Both the position numbers and the translations under genes were made by a program. 8,730 bases of DNA from Pseudomonadota bacterium (GTDB lineage: Bacteria > Pseudomonadota > Alphaproteobacteria > Sphingomonadales > Sphingomonadaceae). The first letter of the stretch is position 1; every line of letters starts with the position of its first letter. The DNA lies in the NCBI GenBank assembly GCA_023390415.1, contig JAEWCW010000008.1:1-8730 (forward strand), read 5' to 3'. The notes below the pieces were generated by a model that was given only the letters and a program-made list of their open reading frames with translations, was not told the origin of the DNA and did no database searches. Shown here in pieces: positions 1 through 5,000 of this stretch.

Positions 1-312
1 GACCAGCACCGCCATCAGCGGCAGCGCGAGCCGCGCCATGATCAAGCTCGCGATCGCCACCAGCCGCCGACGCCTGATCTTCTCCAGCAGCAGCACCGCA
101 GGCGCCTGGAGCAATTGGGTGAGGAAGGGCACCGCCGCGAGCAGCCCGATCACCCCAGGGGTGGCGCCGAGATAGAGGGCGTAGGCGACCAGCACGACAC
201 CGCTGTTGAGCGTGCCCACGATGGTCGCGAAGCTCGCGTCGAGCATCAGCCGCCTGAGGCCGCGCTCCAGCCTCTCCGGGCCGATATCCTGCTGGGTTTG
301 AGTTGATGACAT
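1..312 (-). CDS. MFS transporter, N-terminal part (cut by window edge)
   Basis: Reading from an ATG at 312 back to base 1 gives 104 uninterrupted codons. A short polar N-terminus (MSSTQTQQDIGPERLERGLR) is followed by three hydrophobic segments at about residues 26-46, 50-72 and 85-104. A basic cytoplasmic loop (KIRRRR, about 76-81) separates the second and third segments. This is the opening half-bundle of a 12-TM major facilitator permease in the inner membrane. The stretch LDASFATIVGTLNSGVVLVA resembles a group of alphaproteobacterial MFS proteins, but I cannot name a substrate. The gene is divergent from the TonB-domain gene at 487. Its Shine-Dalgarno is poor: only TTCGGG lies just before the ATG. 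The remaining roughly 300 residues lie outside the window. MFS membership is fairly secure; specificity is unknown. Confidence 0.75.
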   Translation of the reverse strand, partial: MSSTQTQQDIGPERLERGLRRLMLDASFATIVGTLNSGVVLVAYALYLGATPGVIGLLAAVPFLTQLLQAPAVLLLEKIRRRRLVAIASLIMARLALPLMAVLV

Positions 313-320
313 CCCGAAGT

Positions 321-396
321 CGCCAACCGGCACGCGGCGCCCCTGTTCCCTCGCTCTCGAGCTTAAACGGACCTCGGAGACGGTGCCGGTTCGGCG
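321..396. repeat. Imperfect long-range inverted repeat in divergent intergenic region
   Basis: CGCCAACCGGCAC at 321-333 is the inverted complement of 383-396, apart from one bulged C at 392. This gives 13 paired bases around a spacer of about 49 bases. It sits between the start of the MFS gene (312) and the TonB-domain gene (487), so it overlaps the promoter space of one or both. It could be a protein-binding dyad, a transcript hairpin or a chance pairing in GC-rich DNA. No T-run follows either arm, so it does not look like an intrinsic terminator. Confidence 0.4.
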
Positions 397-421
397 GGTC
401 TCTGCCAGCGCAAGGCGATGG

Positions 422-452
422 TTGATTCGATCGGGGCTTTCGTGGCGTAAAT
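422..452 (+). promoter_or_regulatory. Possible sigma70 promoter for the TonB-domain gene
   Basis: TTGATT at 422-427 (four of six -35 bases) is followed 19 bases later by GTAAAT at 447-452 (four of six -10 bases). The spacer is longer than the optimal 17, so this is weak. Transcription would begin near 459. That lies downstream of an upstream in-frame ATG at 451 and upstream of the ATG at 487, which agrees with 487 being the real start. Confidence 0.25.
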
Positions 453-486
453 GGCTGCGGCGTCAGGCCGAGTGGGGAGGGGTTGG

Positions 487-1308
487 ATGTTTGGAACGGT
501 GATTGCAGCTGCGTTTCTCGCGGCACAGTTGCTGCCGCCATCTTTGCTCGACGATGATGGCGACGGGATGGTCCTCGCGGAGATGCGTCCGGCCGTCGCT
601 TGCCTGGACCGTTTCCACGCTTCGCCCGAGGCTGAATACCACGTTGGGCAGCTTGTCGCGCTTATGGTTGCCCAGCCAGATGACCCTGACTTCTCAATGC
701 CGACCGTCGCAGCCGAATGTATCCGCACGGTACCGGACAGCACGGCCGCGCATGAGTGGGTTTCGACCTATGCGATTTTTCCGCTGGTGATGCGCGCTCT
801 TGCTCGCCATCTCGCCACTCAGTCTGTCGACATCCACCAGCTGAACCGAACTCTCGGTCCCGTCGAAGTGGGGCGCGCATTCAATATGCCGGTGGCGGCT
901 CAGGACGCGGAGTTGATTCGGTTGGCGGTGGCCGCAGGCGTCCCGGAACATTTGGCCGGGCCGGCCACGGTCTACGCCGTGATGCGGCGGATGGAGCCAA
1001 TATTCGATATCGTCGTCCACCTACCAGCGCAGCCGGCGCGCCATATCGCGGGCTCGATCGGCACTGACGACTACCCGGCCAGCGCCCGTCGGCAGGGTCT
1101 CGAGGGGCGCGCAATCGTATCCTACACCATCCTTGCGACGGGGAACGTGCAGGATTGCGAAGTGATCATCTCCACCGGCCACCGGGTACTCGACGAACGG
1201 ACATGCGCGCTTCTGACTGCACGCTACCTGTTCCAGCCTCCACGCGACGAGACGGGGAGGGCCGTGGAGCAGCGGCACTTCACGCGAATCCTATGGCGTC
1301 TACGCTGA
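487..1308 (+). CDS. TonB C-terminal domain protein with N-terminal membrane anchor or signal
   Basis: The start at 487 is chosen over an in-frame ATG at 451 because GGAGGGG (476-482) is well placed before it and the protein then opens with a hydrophobic segment (MFGTVIAAAFLAAQLL). That gives 273 residues. The last 80 or so (about 194-273) form a TonB C-terminal domain: DDYPASARRQGLEGRAIVSY, a Cys pair at 224 and 240 around a STGHRVLDERT segment, then F249-Q-P and a closing hydrophobic strand. TonB domains pass inner-membrane energy to outer-membrane receptors, but many such proteins in this group have other, unknown envelope roles. Residues about 30-190 are not the usual Pro-rich linker. They look folded and mostly helical, with two further Cys at 39 and 78. 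No exbB or exbD is nearby. Codons end in A/T more often than in recA. Domain call confident; role as a true energy transducer uncertain. Confidence 0.72.
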   Translation: MFGTVIAAAFLAAQLLPPSLLDDDGDGMVLAEMRPAVACLDRFHASPEAEYHVGQLVALMVAQPDDPDFSMPTVAAECIRTVPDSTAAHEWVSTYAIFPLVMRALARHLATQSVDIHQLNRTLGPVEVGRAFNMPVAAQDAELIRLAVAAGVPEHLAGPATVYAVMRRMEPIFDIVVHLPAQPARHIAGSIGTDDYPASARRQGLEGRAIVSYTILATGNVQDCEVIISTGHRVLDERTCALLTARYLFQPPRDETGRAVEQRHFTRILWRLR

Positions 1309-1314
1309 GCTAAA

Positions 1315-1329
1315 GTTCTCCCCTTGTTC
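1315..1329 (+). promoter_or_regulatory. LexA-binding SOS box of recA (GTTC-N7-GTTC)
   Basis: GTTC at 1315-1318 and GTTC at 1326-1329 are separated by exactly seven bases. This is the direct-repeat operator recognised by LexA in alphaproteobacteria (known from the family). It lies about 75 bases upstream of the recA start and overlaps the candidate -35, the expected place for repression that is lifted on DNA damage. Confidence 0.82.
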
Positions 1330-1352
1330 TCTTGGAACATTTGTTGTACGAA
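1324..1352 (+). promoter_or_regulatory. Candidate recA promoter
   Basis: TTGTTC at 1324-1329 and TACGAA at 1347-1352 are separated by 17 bases, giving a -35/-10 pair of modest match. The -35 shares bases with the second half of the SOS box, so LexA would block polymerase directly. The predicted start is near 1359, leaving a leader of about 45 bases. An overlapping dyad, TGTTC-N5-GAACA (1325-1339), is also present. Confidence 0.45.
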
Positions 1353-1404
1353 ACGCAAATCGCGTTGATCGTTCGGCGCCGAGGCAATAGGGAGTCAGCT
1401 CGCC

Positions 1405-2475
1405 ATGACGGCATCTCTCAAGGTCGTTTCCGACAGGAATTCACAAGACATGGACAAGCAGAAGGCCCTCGAGGCCGCCCTCGCGCAGATCGACCGCGCG
1501 TTCGGCAAGGGCAGCGCGATGCGCCTCGGCCAGCGCGAGGCGATCGAGATCGAGACCATCTCCACCGGCTCGCTCGGCCTCGACATCGCATTGGGCGTCG
1601 GCGGCCTTCCGCGCGGGCGCATCGTCGAGATTTACGGGCCGGAAAGCTCGGGCAAGACCACGCTCGCGCTGCACGCGGTCGCAGAGGCGCAGAAGAATGG
1701 CGGCACCGCCGCCTTCGTCGACGCCGAGCATGCGCTTGATCCGGTCTATGCCCGCAAGCTGGGCGTCGACATCGACAACCTCATCGTCTCGCAGCCCGAT
1801 ACGGGCGAGCAGGCGCTCGAGATCGTTGACACTTTGGTCCGCTCGAACGCGATCGATATCCTGATCGTCGATTCGGTCGCGGCGCTCGTCCCGCGCGCCG
1901 AGATCGAGGGCGAGATGGGCGACAGCCATGTCGGCCTCCAGGCCCGGCTGATGAGCCAGTCGCTCAGGAAGCTGACCGGCTCGATCTCCAAGTCAAAGTG
2001 CCTGGTCATCTTCATCAACCAGCTGCGGATGAAGATCGGCGTCATGTACGGCAATCCGGAGACGACGACCGGCGGCAACGCGCTCAAATTCTACGCCTCG
2101 GTCCGCCTCGACATCCGCCGCACCGGCCAGATCAAGGACCGCGACGACATCATCGGCAACTCGACCCGGGTCAAGGTGGTCAAGAACAAGGTCGCGCCGC
2201 CGTTCAAGCAGGTCGAATTCGACATCATGTACGGCGAGGGCGTGTCGAAGATCGGCGAGGTTCTCGATCTCGGCGTGAAGGCCGGCCTGGTCGAGAAATC
2301 GGGGAGCTGGTTCAGCTACGATTCGATCCGGATCGGCCAGGGCCGCGAGAACGCCAAGCAGTATCTCAAGGACAATCCCGAGGTCGCCGACCGGCTCGAG
2401 CGCGCCATCCGCGGCAAGACCGAAGCGGTCGCCGAGGCCCTGATGACGGGGCCCGATGGCGAGGAAGAACTTTAG
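1405..2475 (+). CDS. recA: Recombinase RecA
   Basis: This 356-residue protein is full length for the family. RecA forms ATP-dependent filaments on single-stranded DNA, pairs homologous strands and stimulates LexA self-cleavage. Visible features are the N-terminal helix with KALEAALAQIDRAFGKGSAM (20-39), the Walker A loop GPESSGKT (78-85), catalytic-type E109 in DAEHALD, Walker B LIVDSVAAL (153-161), DNA-binding loops L1 (around EIEGEMGDSHVG, 167-177) and L2 (MKIGVMYGNPETTTGG, 209-224), and an acidic C-terminus ending EEEL. The ATG at 1405 is preceded by GGGAG at 1390-1394. A later Met (codon 16) would also keep the core, but alphaproteobacterial RecA commonly carries the short LKVV-containing N-terminus. 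A LexA box upstream makes it part of the SOS response. It is followed by a GC-rich hairpin and a convergent tRNA gene. Confidence 0.98.
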   Translation: MTASLKVVSDRNSQDMDKQKALEAALAQIDRAFGKGSAMRLGQREAIEIETISTGSLGLDIALGVGGLPRGRIVEIYGPESSGKTTLALHAVAEAQKNGGTAAFVDAEHALDPVYARKLGVDIDNLIVSQPDTGEQALEIVDTLVRSNAIDILIVDSVAALVPRAEIEGEMGDSHVGLQARLMSQSLRKLTGSISKSKCLVIFINQLRMKIGVMYGNPETTTGGNALKFYASVRLDIRRTGQIKDRDDIIGNSTRVKVVKNKVAPPFKQVEFDIMYGEGVSKIGEVLDLGVKAGLVEKSGSWFSYDSIRIGQGRENAKQYLKDNPEVADRLERAIRGKTEAVAEALMTGPDGEEEL

Positions 2476-2484
2476 GAACATTCG

Positions 2485-2522
2485 CGGGGGCGCTGCCGGC
2501 CTTCGAGGTCCCGGCGCCCCCG
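2485..2522. terminator. GC-rich hairpin between recA and the convergent tRNA-Met
   Basis: CGGGGGCGC (2485-2493) pairs perfectly with GCGCCCCCG (2514-2522) across a 20-base loop that can pair further inside. It begins nine bases after the recA stop, where a terminator is expected, and it also lies downstream of the tRNA read from the other strand. There is no clear T-run on either side, so termination may need Rho or rest on the stem alone. Confidence 0.5.
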
Positions 2523-2615
2523 TTCGCGGCTACACGCGAGACAGGCGCAGCCCCGTCCCAGGGCAGGTGGCGCCGCATGACAGTCCGCAGGATTCGCCGA
2601 TGACGGGGACCGCGA

Positions 2616-2692
2616 TGGTAGCGGAGGAGGGACTTGAACCCCCGACACGCGGATTATGATTCCGCTGCTCTAACCAGCTGAGCTACTCCGCC
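2616..2692 (-). tRNA. tRNA-Met (anticodon CAT), elongator type
   Basis: The complementary strand folds into a complete 77-nt cloverleaf with encoded CCA. It has a GGCGGAG acceptor arm (G1 opposite U72 is a wobble), a D arm with AGCTGGTTA, an anticodon stem GCGGA/TCCGC with loop ATCATAA (anticodon at 2656-2658), a five-base variable loop GTGTC, and a T arm GGGGG-TTCAAGT-CCCTC. Anticodon CAT could mean initiator Met, elongator Met or Ile2. The body matches alphaproteobacterial elongator tRNA-Met. It lacks the three consecutive G:C pairs of initiators in the anticodon stem (here GCGGA). It decodes internal AUG codons. It is convergent with recA and divergent from the DUF3775 gene. Confidence 0.93.
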
Positions 2693-2705
2693 CCATGGCG
2701 TGGGC

Positions 2706-2720
2706 CGCGGCAATGCCGCG
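2706..2720 (-). other. Hairpin in the 5' leader of tRNA-Met
   Basis: CGCGGC (2706-2711) and GCCGCG (2715-2720) form a perfect six-base stem around a three-base loop. On the tRNA strand it falls right after the predicted transcription start (about 2723) and 13 bases before the mature 5' end, so it would be removed by RNase P. It may help precursor folding or may simply reflect GC richness. Confidence 0.4.
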
Positions 2721-2729
2721 ACGGGGGGC

Positions 2730-2758
2730 GCTATACGGAGACCGCGATTGCCGGTCAA
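2730..2758 (-). promoter_or_regulatory. Strong sigma70-type promoter for tRNA-Met
   Basis: On the complementary strand TTGACC (2753-2758) and TATAGC (2730-2735) are separated by exactly 17 bases, close to consensus (five and four of six bases). The bases between the -10 and the predicted start are GCCCCCC. Such a GC-rich discriminator is known to confer stringent (ppGpp/DksA) control on stable RNA promoters. The predicted leader before the tRNA is about 30 bases. Confidence 0.75.
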
Positions 2759-2788
2759 CGGGCTCGATGGCGTGTCCGCGCCGAGTCC

Positions 2789-2814
2789 GGAACCGCCCGC
2801 CCGTGATCGTCGTT
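2789..2814 (+). promoter_or_regulatory. EcfG (general stress sigma factor)-type promoter for the DUF3775 gene
   Basis: GGAAC at 2789-2793 and CGTT at 2811-2814 are separated by 17 bases. This fits GGAAC-N16/17-CGTT, the promoter of the alphaproteobacterial general stress response sigma factor EcfG (PhyR-NepR-EcfG system). The predicted start is near 2820, just before the ribosome binding site of the DUF3775 gene. The match is exact but short, so chance in GC-rich DNA is possible. Confidence 0.55.
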
Positions 2815-2837
2815 TGCGGGTTCGGAGGAGAGACCAG

Positions 2838-3260
2838 ATGGACTTGCTGACCCCGCTCGAAACCCTGTGCCGGCTGATCCTGAGGGCCCGGGAGCTCGAG
2901 GCCCAGGTGCCGGCCGCGGACCCCGACGAGGATCCCGACAATGTCGACGATTTCGACGACGAAGGCGGCGAGGCATTGTCGGTGCTCGAGGACGAGCTCA
3001 ACAGCGGAGTCGAGGAGGAGATGCGCTCGACGCTCGAGGATCTTGCCGACGACCAGCTTGCCGAGACGCTCGCGCTCGCCTGGGTCGGGCGCGGCACCTA
3101 CGATAGCAGCGAGTGGGACGATGCCTTCGCCGAGGCAAACGAGGTCGGCGGCGAGTCGGCGGTCGACGAGCTGCTCGACATGCCCTTGCTCGCCTCGTAC
3201 CTCGAAGCCGGCCTCGCGGCCTTCGACTATAGCTGCGACGGGGTCGGCCAGGTCGAATAG
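2838..3260 (+). CDS. DUF3775 domain protein, acidic, unknown function
   Basis: The ATG at 2838 has a strong Shine-Dalgarno (GGAGGAGAG, 2824-2832). The open frame extends upstream to 2700, but that part is arginine- and proline-rich intergenic translation and is rejected. The 140-residue product is strongly acidic, with no signal peptide or membrane segment, so it is probably cytosolic. It matches the DUF3775 pattern as I know it: an N-terminal helix LLTPLETLCRLILRARELEA (3-22), a variable acidic linker (27-45), a helix DELNSGVEEEMRSTLEDLAD (52-71), the signature ALAWVGRGTYDSSEWDDAF (79-97), and a C-terminal PLLASYLEAGLAAFDYSCD segment (116-134). No biochemical role is known to me. An EcfG-like promoter directly upstream suggests induction in general stress or stationary phase. 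Its stop codon touches that of the convergent phosphoesterase gene. Confidence 0.85.
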   Translation: MDLLTPLETLCRLILRARELEAQVPAADPDEDPDNVDDFDDEGGEALSVLEDELNSGVEEEMRSTLEDLADDQLAETLALAWVGRGTYDSSEWDDAFAEANEVGGESAVDELLDMPLLASYLEAGLAAFDYSCDGVGQVE

Positions 3261-3767
3261 TCAGCCGCGGAACGGGAAGCTCCGGATCCGCTCCCACGGC
3301 CCGTCGAGATAGCGCCAGGTCGCAAGCGCCGGGATAGCCAGCGGCCGCGGTCGGAATGCGGCGCGAAGCTCGGCCTGGAGGCGCCGCGCCGCCCTCGGCT
3401 CGACCTTGTTCTGGATGGTGACATGGCCGCGCCACCCGGCCTGGTCCTGCGGCGTCAGCAGACCGTGAAGCGCGTCGGCCAGCTCGCCCCGCATCGCCTC
3501 CAGATCCCCGCTTTCCACCCGTAGCGCGGTGCCGCCGCCGAGATCCATCACGCCGGCGACAGTCGCGCGGGGCGGCGGCGCGCGCACGATATCGGCGATC
3601 CGGTGGTTGAATTCCGCCTCGCAGGACGGCGGAAGCTGGTGGAACAGGGTGAGGTGGGCCGGCACCTGGTTGCGCTCGGGGGGATAATGGTCGCGGCGCA
3701 GCTGCTGCAGCCAGCCGTCATCGCCGGGCGCGAACAGGGCGGTGACGATGATCGGTGCGGCGGCCAT
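3261..3767 (-). CDS. 2H phosphoesterase superfamily protein (2'-5' RNA ligase-like)
   Basis: The protein has two HxT motifs, HLTLFH (His38, Thr40) and HVTIQN (His115, Thr117), spaced as in the two-lobed 2H fold of LigT/ThpR-type RNA ligases and cyclic phosphodiesterases. These enzymes act on 2',3'-cyclic phosphate or 2'-5' linked nucleotides using the paired histidines. The natural substrate here cannot be told. I chose the ATG at 3767 (168 residues) over one at 3791 because GGAGAGAG (3772-3779) sits just upstream and the extra eight residues precede the first strand APIIVTALF. The C-terminus has W152-RYLDGPWERIRSF, typical of this subgroup. It has no signal peptide and is probably cytosolic. 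It is divergent from ald across 75 bases and convergent with the DUF3775 gene with no gap. Confidence 0.85.
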   Translation of the reverse strand: MAAAPIIVTALFAPGDDGWLQQLRRDHYPPERNQVPAHLTLFHQLPPSCEAEFNHRIADIVRAPPPRATVAGVMDLGGGTALRVESGDLEAMRGELADALHGLLTPQDQAGWRGHVTIQNKVEPRAARRLQAELRAAFRPRPLAIPALATWRYLDGPWERIRSFPFRG

Positions 3768-3784
3768 TCTGCTCTCTCCATGTG

Positions 3785-3813
3785 GCGACAAAGCCGATAG
3801 CCGCCGCTATAGG
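3785..3813 (+). promoter_or_regulatory. Candidate ald promoter overlapped by a small dyad
   Basis: GCGACA (3785-3790) and TATAGG (3808-3813) lie 17 bases apart, each matching four of six consensus bases. The predicted start is near 3820, giving a leader of about 23 bases to the ald ATG at 3843. A dyad ATAGC-CGCC-GCTAT (3797-3810) overlaps the -10 and might be an operator, for example for an Lrp-type regulator as known for some ald genes. The assignment to any regulator is speculative. Confidence 0.4.
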
Positions 3814-3842
3814 GCGCGCGACGTCTGATTCAGGAGAGAGAA

Positions 3843-4943
3843 ATGCGCGTCGGCGTGCCGAAGGAAATCAAGGTCCATGAATATCGGGTCGGCCTGACCC
3901 CGGCCTCGGTGGCGGAAATCGTCGCCGCCGGCCACGAGGTGGTTGTCGAGACCAAGGCCGGCAGCGGCATCGACCTCGACGACCAGGATTATGTCGCCGC
4001 CGGCGCCACCATCGCGCCCGATGCGGCTTCGGTCTTCGCCCAGGCCGACATGATCGTGAAGGTGAAGGAGCCGCTCCAGCAGGAGATCGCCCTGCTCGAA
4101 CCGCGGCATACGCTCTTCACTTATCTCCACCTCGCCGCCGACAAGCCGCAGGCGGAAGGGCTGATGAAGTCCGGCGCGACGTGCATCGCCTATGAGACGG
4201 TGACGGCACGCGACGGCTCGCTGCCTCTGCTCCGGCCGATGTCCGAGGTTGCCGGTCGCATGTCGGTCCAGGGCGGCGCCCATTATCTCGAGAAGGAGCA
4301 GGGCGGACGCGGAGTCCTGCTCGGCGGCGTTCCGGGTGTTCCGCCGGCCAAGGTCGCCATCCTCGGCGGCGGAGTCTCGGGCGTGAATGCCGCGCAGATG
4401 GCCGTGGGCATGCGCGCCGACGTGACCATCTACGACATCAACAATGCGCGGCTGGCCGAGCTCGACATGTTCTTCTCGAGCCAGATCAAGACCGCTTATG
4501 CGTCCAAGGCGGCGATCGCCAATGCGGTCGCCAAGTCCGAGCTGGTGATCGGTGCGGTCCTGGTGCCGGGCGCCGCGGCGCCGAAGCTCGTCACCCGCGA
4601 GATGCTGAAGACGATGAAGCGCGGCAGCGTGCTCGTCGACATCGCCATCGACCAGGGCGGCTGCTTCGAGACGTCGCGCCCCACCACCCACGAAAATCCG
4701 GTCTTCGAGGTGGACGGCGTGACCCATTATTGCGTGGCGAACATGCCCGGCGCGGTCGCCCGCACCTCGGCCTTCGCGCTCAACAATGCGACTCTGCCCT
4801 TCGTCCTTCGGCTTGCCTCGCTGGGCGCGGAAGCCGCGATGGCCGCGGATCCGCACCTCGCCGCCGGCCTCAACGTCTCGGGCGGCAAGATCCGCCACCA
4901 GGCGGTCGCCGACGCTCTCGGCCTGGCCTACGAGCCGGCCTGA
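3843..4943 (+). CDS. ald: Alanine dehydrogenase
   Basis: The enzyme interconverts L-alanine and pyruvate plus ammonia with NAD+, letting cells use alanine as carbon and nitrogen source or assimilate ammonia. The 366-residue chain is close to the usual length of about 370. The N-terminus MRVGVPKEIKVHEYRVGLTP carries substrate-binding R15. K75 (IVKVKEPL), catalytic H96 (YLHLAAD) and catalytic D270 (DIAIDQGG) all fall at the family positions. The Rossmann loop GGGVSG (175-180) is followed by NAD-ribose-binding D198 (TIYDIN). The RPMSEVAGRMSVQ segment (131-143) is also typical. The Shine-Dalgarno AGGAG (3832-3836) is well spaced. The gene stands alone, divergent from the 2H phosphoesterase, and ends at a strong hairpin at 4971-5000. 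All visible catalytic residues are intact. The main alternative, the related transhydrogenase alpha subunit, is excluded by length and motifs. Confidence 0.97.
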   Translation: MRVGVPKEIKVHEYRVGLTPASVAEIVAAGHEVVVETKAGSGIDLDDQDYVAAGATIAPDAASVFAQADMIVKVKEPLQQEIALLEPRHTLFTYLHLAADKPQAEGLMKSGATCIAYETVTARDGSLPLLRPMSEVAGRMSVQGGAHYLEKEQGGRGVLLGGVPGVPPAKVAILGGGVSGVNAAQMAVGMRADVTIYDINNARLAELDMFFSSQIKTAYASKAAIANAVAKSELVIGAVLVPGAAAPKLVTREMLKTMKRGSVLVDIAIDQGGCFETSRPTTHENPVFEVDGVTHYCVANMPGAVARTSAFALNNATLPFVLRLASLGAEAAMAADPHLAAGLNVSGGKIRHQAVADALGLAYEPA

Positions 4944-4970
4944 GCCTCAATCGGATTGATGGCCAGGAAG

Positions 4971-5000
4971 CGGCCGGGGCGGTTCAGACCGCTCCGGCCG
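4971..5000. terminator. Strong intrinsic terminator shared by ald and the convergent symporter
   Basis: Arms 4971-4983 and 4988-5000 pair over 13 bases with a single G-U wobble on the ald strand (G-C elsewhere) and a four-base loop TCAG. It starts 27 bases after the ald stop and is followed on the plus strand by TTGCCGTTT. The loop contains the complement of the symporter's TGA stop, and the right arm encodes the last four symporter codons. On the opposite strand the tail is CTTCCTGG, so termination there may be weaker. Confidence 0.75.

Noticed and set aside
325..349. Minus-strand GGAAC-N16-GGTT upstream of the partial MFS gene as an EcfG promoter
   Set aside because: The -10 has G instead of the usual C, and the start site would fall only a few bases before the ATG; too weak to list.
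451..486. Upstream in-frame ATG (451) for the TonB-domain gene
   Set aside because: No Shine-Dalgarno before it, and it adds a polar MAAASGRVGRGW stretch ahead of the hydrophobic segment; 487 has GGAGGGG well placed.
2456..2659. Open frame ending in AEEGLEPPTRGL
   Set aside because: The tail is the translation of the antisense of the tRNA-Met gene, a well-known false protein pattern, and the start lies inside recA.
2616..2692. Reading the CAT-anticodon tRNA as tRNA-Ile2 or initiator tRNA-fMet
   Set aside because: The acceptor and anticodon stems fit elongator Met of alphaproteobacteria, and the initiator GGG/CCC anticodon pairs are absent.
2700..2837. N-terminal extension of the DUF3775 frame to 2700
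   Set aside because: It would run across the tRNA promoter, has Arg/Pro-rich intergenic-type composition and lacks a ribosome site, unlike 2838.
3807..4898. 363-codon open frame antisense to ald
   Set aside because: It is a high-GC shadow of ald: rich in Asp, Arg, Gly and His with no domain, while the plus frame encodes a complete enzyme with all catalytic residues.
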